64,000 bases of DNA from Candidatus Binatia bacterium (GCA_951813575.1 OX638375.1:3624752-3688751), one strand, 5' to 3'; positions 48,769 through 57,922 are shown, numbered from the stretch's first letter. The notes: generated by a model not told the origin, from the sequence alone. Made by a program: numbers and translations.

Positions 48769-49839
48769 ATGGCACTGTTCCTGACCAACGAGGAAGTGGA
48801 GCGGCTCGTTACCGTGGAGGACGCCATCGAGGTGCTGGAGCCCACCTTCGCCGATCTCGGCGCGGGCCGGTTGTCGAGCCGTCCGCGCACGCTCAACTAT
48901 ACCGGCCTCGGCGGCGGCGAGTTCTACCTTTATTCCTGCATGGACGCTTCGGTACCGCGCTACGGCGTGCACCTGATACGGATGACCTCGGAACATCTGT
49001 CGCGCAAGGTGGTCAAGGGTTTCCCCCGGCGTTACCAGATCCCCAATCCCGCGGGCAAGTTCTCGGGCCTCATCATCATGTTCAGCATCGAGGACCACGC
49101 GCCGCTGGCGCTGTTTCAGGACGCGGTGCTCAACCGTACCATGATCGGCGCCACCAGCGGCATCGCGGCGAAGTACCTCAGCAGGGCTGACAGCGAGGTG
49201 ATGGCGCTGCTGGGCGCCGGATGGCTGGCCCCGACCCAGGTGGTCGGCCATTGCGCGGTGCGGCCGATCCGGGAGATCCGGGTCTACTGCCCCACGGAGG
49301 AGCACAAGCTCGGTCTGTGCGAGGCTATGGAAGGGCGGGTCTCCGCGAAGCTGATCCCGGTGGCAAGCACCGAAGAGGCGCTCGAGGGCGCCGACATCAT
49401 CGCCTGCGCCACCAACTCCTACGAGCCCGTATTCGACGGCGCGGTGCTGAAGCCCGGCCATTATGTCGGCTCGCTCCAGGTGGGCGAGCTCGACGACCTC
49501 ACCCACGAAACCGCCGATACCATCACCGCCCGGGCCCGAGAGCCTGCCACCATCTGGCACATGAAGACCGGCGAGGTGCCGGCCGATCAGCTATGGCTGG
49601 AACGCTGGAAGCCCCACTGGAACCACAAGCTCAAGTTCCTGGGCGAGATTGTCGAAGGGCTCGACCATGGGCGCACCAGCGATGACGACATCACGCTGTT
49701 CGGGGGCGTCGGCACAGGGCCCTCCAGCGGGCTCGGCCTCCAGTACATACCGGCCTGGGTCGCTTACAACCGTGCGCGTGAACAGGGCATCGGCTTCGAG
49801 ATTCCGGATGAGCTGTTCCTGCAGGATGTGCATCCGTAA
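48769..49839 (+). CDS. Ornithine cyclodeaminase/mu-crystallin family protein
   Basis: A 356-residue NAD(P)-binding protein. The N-terminal TVEDAIEVLEPTFADLGAGR, KFSGLIIMFSIEDHAPLALF and the Rossmann segment VMALLGAGWLAPTQVVGHC match the family, which includes ornithine cyclodeaminase, ketimine reductases and alanine dehydrogenases. The motif is GAGWLA rather than the usual GAGxQA, a small deviation. The substrate is uncertain. ATG at 48769 with AGGGA upstream. Confidence 0.83.
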   Translation: MALFLTNEEVERLVTVEDAIEVLEPTFADLGAGRLSSRPRTLNYTGLGGGEFYLYSCMDASVPRYGVHLIRMTSEHLSRKVVKGFPRRYQIPNPAGKFSGLIIMFSIEDHAPLALFQDAVLNRTMIGATSGIAAKYLSRADSEVMALLGAGWLAPTQVVGHCAVRPIREIRVYCPTEEHKLGLCEAMEGRVSAKLIPVASTEEALEGADIIACATNSYEPVFDGAVLKPGHYVGSLQVGELDDLTHETADTITARAREPATIWHMKTGEVPADQLWLERWKPHWNHKLKFLGEIVEGLDHGRTSDDDITLFGGVGTGPSSGLGLQYIPAWVAYNRAREQGIGFEIPDELFLQDVHP

Positions 49840-49870
49840 CGGTTAGTTTGTAGACAATACAAGGGCTTAC

Positions 49871-49936
49871 GTGCGACCAATTGAAAGTTGAAGTGCGACC
49901 GATTGAAAGTCCAGGTCCGACTGATGGAAAGCCTGA
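49871..49936. repeat. Three 22-bp direct repeats, possible insertion-sequence end relic
   Basis: Consecutive units at 49871-49892, 49893-49914 and 49915-49936 share GTGCGACCGATTGAAAGT with one to five changes. Multiple 20-odd-bp repeats containing TTCAATYGGTCGCAC (the reverse strand) are, as I recall them, typical of IS21-family ends. No transposase gene is present, so it would be a solo remnant. Confidence 0.45.
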
Positions 49937-49963
49937 AGCGGGAATGGGCCTCGGATGCGAACC

Positions 49964-51367
49964 CTACTCGCTGGTCACGCAGGCCTTCAGCCCCTCGCGA
50001 GAGCCCCGGTCCCACTCCTCTTCGTAGTTGGGCCAGTCGTTCAGGAAGAGCATGTCGTCGTAGGTGGCGTGGCCGGAGCCCCAGCGGCGTTCGGGGTGCA
50101 CGGAGTCGTGGTGGGGGAAGGGGAGGCGGTATTTCTTCCAGCTCTCGTAGTAGCGGCGCATGATCTGGATGTAGAACTCCAGGGGGATGGCGGGCTGCTC
50201 GTGCTGGGAGACGAGGTCGGAGCCGGGCTCCCGGCGCCACTGGTTGAAGCGCGGGAAGATGCCGTGGCGCATCATGAAGTCGACGCCGTCGCCGGTGGAC
50301 TTGACCGCGTCCGGGATGTTGTCGAAGCCGTAAGGCCGGGCCAACTCGACGCCGCAGACGAAGTTGGGCCGGGCGTTGCCCTCGCCCAGCACCTCCACCG
50401 ACTCGATCATCCAGCGCACCCAGTTGTCCCAGCCGATGCGGCGGTTCTTGCCGGGGTTGATCCATTCGAACAGCCGCTTGTCCCAGACCTCCATGTTGGC
50501 GTGGTGGCAGTCGACCCCCTCCGCGCGGTAGCGCTTCATGGTCTCCTTGTCCTTGGCGTTGGTCTGGATGTTGATGTAGCGGCGGTGGCCGCCCCACTTG
50601 AGGGCCGAGGCGTACTCCAGGTAGAAGTCGTCCTCCGACTTGCGGTGGAGGGTCTTCAGGATGGTGCCGCCGGAGATCAGGAAGTCGATGGGCGGAGCGT
50701 AGCCCACCTCGTCGATGGCGTCCTGCTCGATGGAGCGGGCCACCTCGGCCACGTAGGACACGGGCTTCACCGGCGTGTTGAAGGTGAAGTCCCGGGACTC
50801 CTTCATCTGGCGCACGTTGACGTTGATGTCGCAGAAGCGGCACTCCTCGTCCGGCCCCCAGTACTGACAGTTGCGGAACACCGTGGCGAAGTAGCCGAAG
50901 GCGATGATCTCGTGGTACTTGGTGCCGTCCTCGAAGGACCGCCTGTAGTACTTGAGCGGCTTGGGGAAGCTGACGTCACAGAGCTCACGCCCGTCCAGCA
51001 GGAGCTTGCACTCTCCGTCGACCACGTCGATGACGTAGGGCGAGTCCGGGCTCAGCGTTGTCTGTACGATGACGGGCCGGAGGCCCAGGTGGCCGCCGCG
51101 GATGGCGAACCACTCGGGTGTCCGGCGGTGTTCCTTCCGCTTCATGTCCTTCATGGACATGAGGTCGTAGGAGAACAGCCGGTAGGACTTGACCAGGGCG
51201 TCGGAGGCCAGCTCCAGGGCGGCGTCCGTGAACCAGTGGCCCACCCGCAGGAGGTCCATCTTGAGGATCACCTCCCGGGGCATGTCCTCGTAGTTGCGCA
51301 GGTGCCACTCGAGGTATTCCGTCTCGCTCGACGAGGTGACGCTGTCCAGTTCGGCCGTGATGGTCAT
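49964..51367 (-). CDS. Radical SAM-like protein with C-x8-C-x2-C motif
   Basis: A 467-residue protein. Cys167, Cys176 and Cys179 in FRNCQYWGPDEECRFCDIN give C-x8-C-x2-C with an aromatic residue before the last Cys, as in radical SAM enzymes, but with unusual spacing. Downstream, DFLISGGTIL resembles the GGE-type SAM-binding strand, and RYINIQTNAKD and NFVCGVEL look like further barrel strands. It is the last gene of a minus-strand run with amidohydrolase, DUF35, thiolase-like and TctC genes. The reaction is unknown. Confidence 0.72.
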   Translation of the reverse strand: MTITAELDSVTSSSETEYLEWHLRNYEDMPREVILKMDLLRVGHWFTDAALELASDALVKSYRLFSYDLMSMKDMKRKEHRRTPEWFAIRGGHLGLRPVIVQTTLSPDSPYVIDVVDGECKLLLDGRELCDVSFPKPLKYYRRSFEDGTKYHEIIAFGYFATVFRNCQYWGPDEECRFCDINVNVRQMKESRDFTFNTPVKPVSYVAEVARSIEQDAIDEVGYAPPIDFLISGGTILKTLHRKSEDDFYLEYASALKWGGHRRYINIQTNAKDKETMKRYRAEGVDCHHANMEVWDKRLFEWINPGKNRRIGWDNWVRWMIESVEVLGEGNARPNFVCGVELARPYGFDNIPDAVKSTGDGVDFMMRHGIFPRFNQWRREPGSDLVSQHEQPAIPLEFYIQIMRRYYESWKKYRLPFPHHDSVHPERRWGSGHATYDDMLFLNDWPNYEEEWDRGSREGLKACVTSE

Positions 51368-51390
51368 GGTCCCGGCTCCGGCTGCCTACG

Positions 51391-52755
51391 CTACCCCGCG
51401 TAGCGCGGCACGATGTTGGTCGGCGTGTACTCCGCCGGCGCCTCGGTCACGAACAACTCGGGCTCGATGCCGTAGAGGCGCCGGGCGTTGCTGCCCAGCA
51501 TCTTTTCCTGCACCTCCCGGGGCACGCCGTGCTTGTCCATGTTGTCCACGGCTTCCCAGGTGTCCGAAGCGTCGTGGTGCGGCATGTCGGACGACCACAG
51601 GGCGATGTCCTCGAAGATGTCCCACAGCCGGAGGGTGATGTCCTCGTCGCTCTCGAAGGCGATGAAGCACTGCCGGGCGAAGGTCTCCCGCGGGTCGCCG
51701 ACCTTCTGCGGCGGGACGGCCTGTTCCCGCACGAACCGGTAAAGGTCGAGGTAGGTCTCGGCCTTCTCCAGGATCAGCGGCAGCCAGCTCGAGTTGGATT
51801 CCAGGATGGCCACCCTGAGTTTGGGGAACTTCTCCAGCCAGCCCGTGAGCATCACCACCATGGTCCAGGTCTGGGCCTCGCTGATGAAGCTCAGGGACTC
51901 GGAGCCGGGCTGCACCGACCCCATGCTGCGCATGATGTTCTCCACGAACTGCCCCGGGGAGTACACGTAGACGCCGTGGGCGGTGAAAGGGGAGCGCTTG
52001 GCGCTGCTCTTGCCCTGGGTGCCGGCCGACATGCGCTCCGCCATGGCTTCGGTGACGGCCTCGCCGCCGGACGGGAACGTGTGCATTCCCAAGGCCAGTC
52101 CCAGCTCCTCGAACTCCTTCCACAAGGGGTCGAACTCGGGGAAGGTGGGGTAGCGGTCGTTGACCAGCACCGGCCGCACCACCGCGGACTTGAAGCCCAG
52201 CCTGGCCACGCGGCGCAATTCCTGGACCGCGTAGTCCACGTCCTGGACGGGAAGCACGGCGCAGGGATAGAGGCGCTTGCGGTCGGCGGCGCAGTAGTCG
52301 TTCACCCAGTCGTTGTAGGCGGCGGCGCAGATCCGGGCGGCGTCCGGGTTCTTCACCAGCGGCATGCGCACGAAGGTGGACGGGAATACCATCACCTGGT
52401 CGATGCCCGACGCGTCCATATCCCTGAGGCGGACGTGGGGATCCCGCTGGCTCGCGTTGCGGCCGATCTCCTCGTCCCACCTGGGATCGTCGGGCGCGAT
52501 GGAGCCCAGGATCTTCTTGTTCATGCCCGGGTGCCATCCCTGTCCCGGATAGGCGTAGGTCTTGGGGTTGCCGTAGCTCACCTGGCCGTTCACGACCATC
52601 ACGAGCCGGTCCATGTCCCGGTAGAAATGCTGCTTGGCGAACGCCCGCTGCTTCTCCGGGATGTACTCGTCCCAGACCTCCCGTGGCTCATGGATGTGGC
52701 TGTCGCAGTCGAAGACCGGAAAGTCCTTGGTGCGCCCTTGTGCCGTGTAGGCCAT
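51391..52755 (-). CDS. Metal-dependent amidohydrolase/decarboxylase (COG2159 type)
   Basis: A 454-residue TIM-barrel hydrolase of the amidohydrolase-2 group. Metal ligands are visible as DCDSHIHEP at the N-terminus, the His in GMHTFPSGG and the Asp in LWSSDMPHHD. RLRDMDASGIDQVMVFPS is the typical second segment. Members hydrolyse ring C-C or C-N bonds or decarboxylate aromatic acids. The ATG at 52755 has GAGGAG upstream. In an operon with a thiolase/DUF35 pair, so ring or side-chain catabolism is a fair guess. Confidence 0.87.
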   Translation of the reverse strand: MAYTAQGRTKDFPVFDCDSHIHEPREVWDEYIPEKQRAFAKQHFYRDMDRLVMVVNGQVSYGNPKTYAYPGQGWHPGMNKKILGSIAPDDPRWDEEIGRNASQRDPHVRLRDMDASGIDQVMVFPSTFVRMPLVKNPDAARICAAAYNDWVNDYCAADRKRLYPCAVLPVQDVDYAVQELRRVARLGFKSAVVRPVLVNDRYPTFPEFDPLWKEFEELGLALGMHTFPSGGEAVTEAMAERMSAGTQGKSSAKRSPFTAHGVYVYSPGQFVENIMRSMGSVQPGSESLSFISEAQTWTMVVMLTGWLEKFPKLRVAILESNSSWLPLILEKAETYLDLYRFVREQAVPPQKVGDPRETFARQCFIAFESDEDITLRLWDIFEDIALWSSDMPHHDASDTWEAVDNMDKHGVPREVQEKMLGSNARRLYGIEPELFVTEAPAEYTPTNIVPRYAG

Positions 52756-52841
52756 CACGAACTCCTCGCTGGACGCAGCGCCCGGCGCGTGTCCGGCGAG
52801 GGCCATCGGCCGGGCGGGCGGACCCAGGTTTGCGGCCGGGC

Positions 52842-53285
52842 TTACGCGCTCGGCTTGAACTTCGGCAGGGTGTACTCCTCGTGGTCCTCGTACACCACCT
52901 CCACCGCCATCCCCACCTTCACCTCGTCGGGCGGGATGTCGATGACGTTGCTCACGAGCCGCGGCCCCTCATCGAGGTCCACGAGCGAGACGTTGTACGG
53001 GATCTGGTCCTGGTACGCCGGATGCCACGCCCGGTGATAGGTGACGAAGGAGTAGATGGTGCCCTTGCCGCTCACCGGCACCCACTCGTTGTCCGACGAC
53101 AGGCATTTTGCGCACAGCGCCTGGGGCGGGAAGTTGAAGTAGGTCCCGCAGCCGTTGCACCGCTGCACGGTGAGCTTGTGCTCCTTGAGGTTGTCCCAGA
53201 AGGGCCTGGCCTCCATCTCCGCGAGAAAAGGTTCGGCGCGGGGCGCCGCGCGCCCGCGCTTGTCGTGTGCTTCTGTCTTGCTCAT
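52842..53285 (-). CDS. DUF35 OB-fold acyl-CoA-binding protein (ChsH2-like)
   Basis: A 147-residue protein with a zinc ribbon (QRCNGCGTYFNFPPQALCAKC) followed by an OB-fold domain with GKGTIYSFVTYHRAWHPAY and VGMAVEVVYEDHEEY. Such proteins pair with thiolase-like partners and provide the acyl-CoA channel or zinc site, as in the Ltp2-ChsH2 steroid side-chain aldolase. The thiolase-like gene overlaps it by four bases, supporting a complex. Confidence 0.9.
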   Translation of the reverse strand: MSKTEAHDKRGRAAPRAEPFLAEMEARPFWDNLKEHKLTVQRCNGCGTYFNFPPQALCAKCLSSDNEWVPVSGKGTIYSFVTYHRAWHPAYQDQIPYNVSLVDLDEGPRLVSNVIDIPPDEVKVGMAVEVVYEDHEEYTLPKFKPSA

Positions 53286-54436
53286 TGTACCCCCAGTACG
53301 AGTGATGCGTGCATGCACAGGCTGCCGCCGTGCCCGCTGATGACTCCCGCCTTCGCGCCCTGCACCTGCCGCTCGGGCTCCACCTCGTTGCCGCGCAACT
53401 GCTTGACGCCCTCGGTGACGTGCATGATCCCCTCGAGATGCGCCTGTGACAGCAGCCCGCCGTGAGTGTTCACGGGGATCTCGCCGCCCACTTCGATGCG
53501 GCCGTCCTTGATGAAGTCCTTGCCCTCGCCCTTGCCGCAGAAACCGTAGTCCTCGATGGTGATGAGCGTCGTGATGGTGAAGCAGTCGTAGAACTGCGCG
53601 AAGTCCATGTCCTTGGGTTCCAGCCCCGCCATGCGGTAGGCCGCCTCCGACGACTTCCGGCTCCCCAGGGTCGTCAACGTCGGAGCGTCCATGACGCTGG
53701 AGTGCGGATGGTGTTGCCCCATGCCCAGCACCTGCACGGGCCTCTTGGGCAGGTCCCTGGCCCGCTCCATGCTGGTCACCAGCAGGGCGGCGCCGCCGTC
53801 CGACTCCAGCGAGCAGTCGAACAGGTGCAGCGGCTCCACGATCAGACGCGAGTTCTGGTGGTCCTCGATGGACATGGGCTTCTGCATTGTGGCGTTCCTG
53901 TTCATGCAGGCGTGCTTGCGGGTGGACACCGCGATCTGGCCCAGGTCCTCGCTGGTGGTGCCGAACTCGTGCATGTGGCGCGTGGCCGCGAACGCGTGGT
54001 TGGCCACCGCGGAGAAATGCCCCCAGGGCTGCTCCCAGTGCTCGTCGCCGCTGCGGATGGGATAGCCCGGCGTGGGGTCCGGCGTGGCGCGCTTGCGCGC
54101 GTGGACGCACACCACGTAGTTGGCCATGCCCGCCTCGATGGCCATCACCGCGTTCTGGATCATGGCGATGGGCGTGGCGCCCCCCAGCGCCAGGTCGGTG
54201 GCGTAGCTGGGGTCGATGCCCGCCATGTGCGCCAGCCGCACCGCGTAGCTCCGGTGGGCGTCCGTGAGCGGCTGGTTGGTCAACAGACCGTCCACTTGGG
54301 ACGCGTCGACGCCGGCGTCCTCCAGGCACAGGCGGATGGCTTCGACGTGCAGCGAGTTGGTGGTGGCTTCGGGCCGCTTGCCCACCTGGGTCTCGCCCAC
54401 GCCTACGACGGCGTATTTGCCCGAGAGATTTGACAT
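53282..54436 (-). CDS. Thiolase-superfamily protein (Ltp2/SCP-x-like), nucleophilic Cys absent
   Basis: A 384-residue thiolase-fold protein. YAVVGVGETQVGK, DALTNQPL-like early segment, DFAQFYDCFTITTLI and VNTHGGLLSQAHLEGIMHV are characteristic of the non-decarboxylating SCP2/Ltp2 group. Where thiolases have the catalytic Cys (CATGS or CGSG) it reads LALGGATPIA, so acyl transfer through that Cys is not possible. Together with the overlapping DUF35 gene this fits a retro-aldolase complex acting on a beta-hydroxyacyl-CoA. Confidence 0.85.
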   Translation of the reverse strand: MSNLSGKYAVVGVGETQVGKRPEATTNSLHVEAIRLCLEDAGVDASQVDGLLTNQPLTDAHRSYAVRLAHMAGIDPSYATDLALGGATPIAMIQNAVMAIEAGMANYVVCVHARKRATPDPTPGYPIRSGDEHWEQPWGHFSAVANHAFAATRHMHEFGTTSEDLGQIAVSTRKHACMNRNATMQKPMSIEDHQNSRLIVEPLHLFDCSLESDGGAALLVTSMERARDLPKRPVQVLGMGQHHPHSSVMDAPTLTTLGSRKSSEAAYRMAGLEPKDMDFAQFYDCFTITTLITIEDYGFCGKGEGKDFIKDGRIEVGGEIPVNTHGGLLSQAHLEGIMHVTEGVKQLRGNEVEPERQVQGAKAGVISGHGGSLCMHASLVLGVQ

Positions 54437-54465
54437 GGCTGTGCTCCTTGTCTCTTCGGAAGGGC

Positions 54466-55509
54466 CTACTTGTCCAGGCCGACGATCCTGCGCGCGCGGC
54501 TCACCACTTCCGGCGTCATCTGCTTCTTCATGTCGGCGATGAGGCCGGTAAGGTACTCGCCGCTCCTGGGGTTGATGTCGAGCCGCGCCCGCTTGGCATC
54601 CTTCAGGAACGCGGGGTCCTTCAGGATGTTGTCGAAGGCTTTGCGCAGCACGGTCACCCTGTCCTTGGGCGTCCCCGGGGGCAGCGCCCAAGGCCGTACC
54701 ATGGCGGCCGGCAGGAGCAGCACCTTCATGAAGGCCACGTCCGCGGGCTTGGTGATCCTGTCGTTCAGACCCGGCACGTTTCGCGCCTCGAGCTCGGGGT
54801 GGCGTTCCTCGCTGATGTAGGTGATGAGCTTGATGGAGCCCTCCTGGAGCATGGACATGCCGGTGGACTTCACCGAGTCCCAGGTCCATCCGGTAAGGGC
54901 GTCCACCTCTTTCTGCAGCAGCCCCGCGCGCACCGGCGCCGTCCCCTTGTAGCCTGGGACGATCTTGGAGGTGTTGCCGAAGATGTCGTTCATGGCCAGG
55001 GGAATGCTGCAGGTCAGGCTGTTGCGCGCGGTGCAGCCGAAGATCAACGGCTCGGTCTTGGTGTCGAGCCACTGGTCCATGCTCTGGATGGGCGAGCCCT
55101 TGCGCACCGCCACGGTGATGGGGCTGGTATTGGCCAGCCCCAGCCAGATGAACTTGTTGACGTCGTACCGGATCCCCGGAAAGTTCAGGAACTGCGCCTG
55201 CGCCACGGTCCAGGTGGGGTGCACGAGGGCGAGGCCGTCCCGCTTGGTGATGTTGTATACGTAGTTGGTGCCGATGAGTCCGCTGCCGCCGGGTATGTTG
55301 ATGACGATGACGTTGGGCTTGCCCGGGATATGCTTCCCCAAGTGTCTCGCGAACAGCCGCGAATAGGTATCGTAACCGCCCCCCGGGGAGCTGACCGAAA
55401 TGATCTTGACCGTCTTGCCTTCGTAGAACGACGCCGCTCCGGCCACGCTGCCGCCGGCGGCCGCCATCGCCGCCATGACGAACCCGATGAGTGCTGCTCG
55501 CAGGAACAT
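54466..55509 (-). CDS. Tripartite tricarboxylate transporter-type substrate-binding protein (TctC/Bug family)
   Basis: A 347-residue periplasmic binding protein with signal peptide (ALIGFVMAAMAAAGGSVAGA, cut near 25). SFYEGKTVKIISVSSPGGGYD, HIPGKPNVIVINIPGGSGL and TNYVYNITKRDG are Bug-family marks. It is closely related to the next gene upstream, evidently by tandem duplication. No TctA or TctB permease is in the window. Operon position behind a thiolase-like gene suggests it binds the acid that the pathway degrades. Confidence 0.88.
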   Translation of the reverse strand: MFLRAALIGFVMAAMAAAGGSVAGAASFYEGKTVKIISVSSPGGGYDTYSRLFARHLGKHIPGKPNVIVINIPGGSGLIGTNYVYNITKRDGLALVHPTWTVAQAQFLNFPGIRYDVNKFIWLGLANTSPITVAVRKGSPIQSMDQWLDTKTEPLIFGCTARNSLTCSIPLAMNDIFGNTSKIVPGYKGTAPVRAGLLQKEVDALTGWTWDSVKSTGMSMLQEGSIKLITYISEERHPELEARNVPGLNDRITKPADVAFMKVLLLPAAMVRPWALPPGTPKDRVTVLRKAFDNILKDPAFLKDAKRARLDINPRSGEYLTGLIADMKKQMTPEVVSRARRIVGLDK

Positions 55510-55556
55510 GTTGGGTCTCCCTCCTGTTGCTCCAATCCGATTGTTCACGGGACCGG

Positions 55557-56597
55557 TCACTTCTCCAGGCCGATGATCTTCCGGGCGCGGCTCAGCACCT
55601 CCGGGGTCATCTGCGTCTTCATGTTGGCGATGAGGTCGGTGAGCCACTTGCCGCTCTTGGGGTTGATGTCCAGGCGGGTGCGCTTGGCGTCCTTCAGGAA
55701 CCCGGGGTCCTTCAGCGTGGCCTGGAATGCCGTCTTCAGCATCCCCACCCGGTCAGCCGGGGTCCCCGGAGGCACGGCCCACGGCCGCAGCATGGCCGCC
55801 GGCAGGAGCAGCACCTTCATGAAGGCCACGTCCGAGGGCTTGGTGATCCTTTCGTTCAGGAACGGCACCTTCCGCTCGTCCAGCTCTCCATGACGGTCGA
55901 AACCGATATAGGCGATGATCTTGGCGTCACCGTCGTCGAGCATCGACATGCCGGTGGACTTCACCGAGTCCCAGCTCCACCCGGTCAGTCCGTCCACCTC
56001 GTTCTGCAGCAGCGCGGCGCGGATGCGCGCCGTCCCCACGTAGCCGGTCACGACCTCGGAGGTCTTGCCGAAGATACCGTTCAGGGCCAGGGGGATGCTG
56101 CAGGTGAGGCTGTTGAGCGACGTGCAGCCGAAGATCAGCGGCTTGGTCTTGGGATCGAGCCACTGTTCCATGGTCTGGATCGGCGAGCCCTTGCGCACCA
56201 CCGCGGTGATGGGGCCGCTGTTGGCCAGCCCCAGCCAGATCATCTTGGTGACGTCGTACTTGATGCCGGGAAAGTTCAGGTACTGTGCCTGGGCCACGCC
56301 CCAGCTCGGCTGGATCAGCGTCAGGCCGTCCGGCTTGGTCACGTTGTAGACGTAGTTGGTGCCGATAAGGCCGCTGGCGCCGGGAATGTTGACGACGATG
56401 ACCTTGGGCTTGCCCGGGATGTGTTTGCCCAGATGACGTGCGAAGAGGCGGGAGTAGGTGTCGTAGCCGCCGCCGGGCGCGTGCACGGAAACGATCTTGA
56501 CCGTCTTCTTCTCGTAGAATGACGCCGCGCCGGCCAAGCTTCCGCATGCCAGCAGCACCGCCACGATGAGCCCGATCCATGCCATTCGTCGAAACAT
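55557..56597 (-). CDS. Second TctC/Bug-family substrate-binding protein
   Basis: A 346-residue paralogue of the neighbouring gene with a signal peptide (AWIGLIVAVLLACGSLAGA). SFYEKKTVKIVSVHAPGGGYD, NIPGASGLIGTNYVYNVTK and LIFGCTSLNSLTCSIPLALN align along the whole length with the downstream copy. It is the first gene of the minus-strand operon that runs to the radical SAM gene. The pair may bind related but different acids. Confidence 0.88.
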   Translation of the reverse strand: MFRRMAWIGLIVAVLLACGSLAGAASFYEKKTVKIVSVHAPGGGYDTYSRLFARHLGKHIPGKPKVIVVNIPGASGLIGTNYVYNVTKPDGLTLIQPSWGVAQAQYLNFPGIKYDVTKMIWLGLANSGPITAVVRKGSPIQTMEQWLDPKTKPLIFGCTSLNSLTCSIPLALNGIFGKTSEVVTGYVGTARIRAALLQNEVDGLTGWSWDSVKSTGMSMLDDGDAKIIAYIGFDRHGELDERKVPFLNERITKPSDVAFMKVLLLPAAMLRPWAVPPGTPADRVGMLKTAFQATLKDPGFLKDAKRTRLDINPKSGKWLTDLIANMKTQMTPEVLSRARKIIGLEK

Positions 56598-56782
56598 GTT
56601 TGTTCTCCTTGTTGGATAGACAGATCTCACCCGAATTACGGTGGCTACGATAGACCAGCGGGCGGGGCATTTCAAACCCTCGAATGCCGTCCCGACAACC
56701 CATTCCTGCGTCTTGCCGGTACCGCGCCGTTCCGTCTATCTTTTGACAGCATCCAACCTTTTTCGTGACTCATGGAGGCCAC

Positions 56783-57922
56783 ATGTCGAAGCCGATCCTG
56801 CACGGCGTCAAGGTCCTGGACCTGAGCCACATGTACCCGGGCACTCTGTGCACGTGGCTGCTGGCGGCCCTGGGAGCGGAAGTCCTCAAGGTGGAGGAGC
56901 CCGGGGCGGTGCGCTCGGGGGCGCCGTTCCTCAACCAGGGCAAGAAGAGCATCGCGCTGAACCTCAAGGCCGACGCGGGACGCGAGGTCCTGTACGCCCT
57001 GGCCAAGGCGTCGGACATCGTGGTGGAGGGCTTCCGGCCCGGCGTGGCGCGGCGGCTGGGGGTGGACTACGAGACGCTCCGGCGGCTGAATCCCCGGCTG
57101 GTCTACTGCTCCATATCCAGTTTCGGACAGACCGGTCCGTCGGTGGCGTACTCGGCCCACGACATCAATTTCCTGGCGCTGAGCGGAATGCTCGGCATCG
57201 GCCGGGAGGCTGGCCGGAGGCCGCTGCCCCCGGCGGCCCAGGTGGCGGACGTGGCCGGCGGCGGGTACCCGGCCCTGAGCGCGATCCTCGCCGCCTACAT
57301 CGCGGTGCTGCGGGACGGAGAGGGCCGCTACCTCGACATCTCCATGTTCGACTGGACCCTGCTCATGGTGGCGCGCTACCTGATGCTGGACCCGCCGCCA
57401 CGGAGGTCGCGATCCGAGGTCAAGCGCGAGCACGCCACCCTGGCCGGAACCGCGGCATGCTACGACACCTACGAGGCGTCGGACGGCGGTTTCGTGTCAC
57501 TGGCGGCCCTGGGCCCGCAGGCGTGGCGGCTCCTGTGCAAGGCCCTGGGCCTGGAACGGTTCGCCGATGCCGCTTTCGATCCGGCCGAGACGCCGCGAAT
57601 CAAGGCGGCCATGCGGCGCACCTTCAAGCGCCGGCCCCGCGAACACTGGGTGGAGCTTCTCCGGAACCGGTACGGCCTCTCCGTGGCGCCGGTGTACGAG
57701 CCCGAAGAGGTCTTGCAGGATCCCCACGTCCGCTTCCGCAAGACGCTGGCCCGCCGGAAGGACACCGGCGCCGTCGAGTTCACGCCGCCGTTCTGGTTCG
57801 CCGGAGCGCGGAAGCCCGGAGGACGTATTTGCCGTGTGGGCCAGCACACCGGAGCGGTGCTCAAGGGACTCGGCTACACCGCCGCGGAGATCCGGGAACT
57901 GCGCAAGGCCAAGGCCGTCTGA
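56783..57922 (+). CDS. Family III CoA-transferase (CaiB/BaiF), racemase-like
   Basis: A 379-residue family III protein. KVLDLSHMYPGTLCTWLLAA, LGAEVLKVEEPGA, GKKSIALNLKADAG, ISSFGQTGPSVAYSAHDIN and GRYLDISMFDWTL fit. The overall features resemble alpha-methylacyl-CoA racemase more than the other CoA-transferases here. The ATG at 56783 has GGAGG five bases upstream. It is transcribed away from the binding-protein operon and starts the plus-strand run that includes citrate synthase. Confidence 0.87.
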   Translation: MSKPILHGVKVLDLSHMYPGTLCTWLLAALGAEVLKVEEPGAVRSGAPFLNQGKKSIALNLKADAGREVLYALAKASDIVVEGFRPGVARRLGVDYETLRRLNPRLVYCSISSFGQTGPSVAYSAHDINFLALSGMLGIGREAGRRPLPPAAQVADVAGGGYPALSAILAAYIAVLRDGEGRYLDISMFDWTLLMVARYLMLDPPPRRSRSEVKREHATLAGTAACYDTYEASDGGFVSLAALGPQAWRLLCKALGLERFADAAFDPAETPRIKAAMRRTFKRRPREHWVELLRNRYGLSVAPVYEPEEVLQDPHVRFRKTLARRKDTGAVEFTPPFWFAGARKPGGRICRVGQHTGAVLKGLGYTAAEIRELRKAKAV

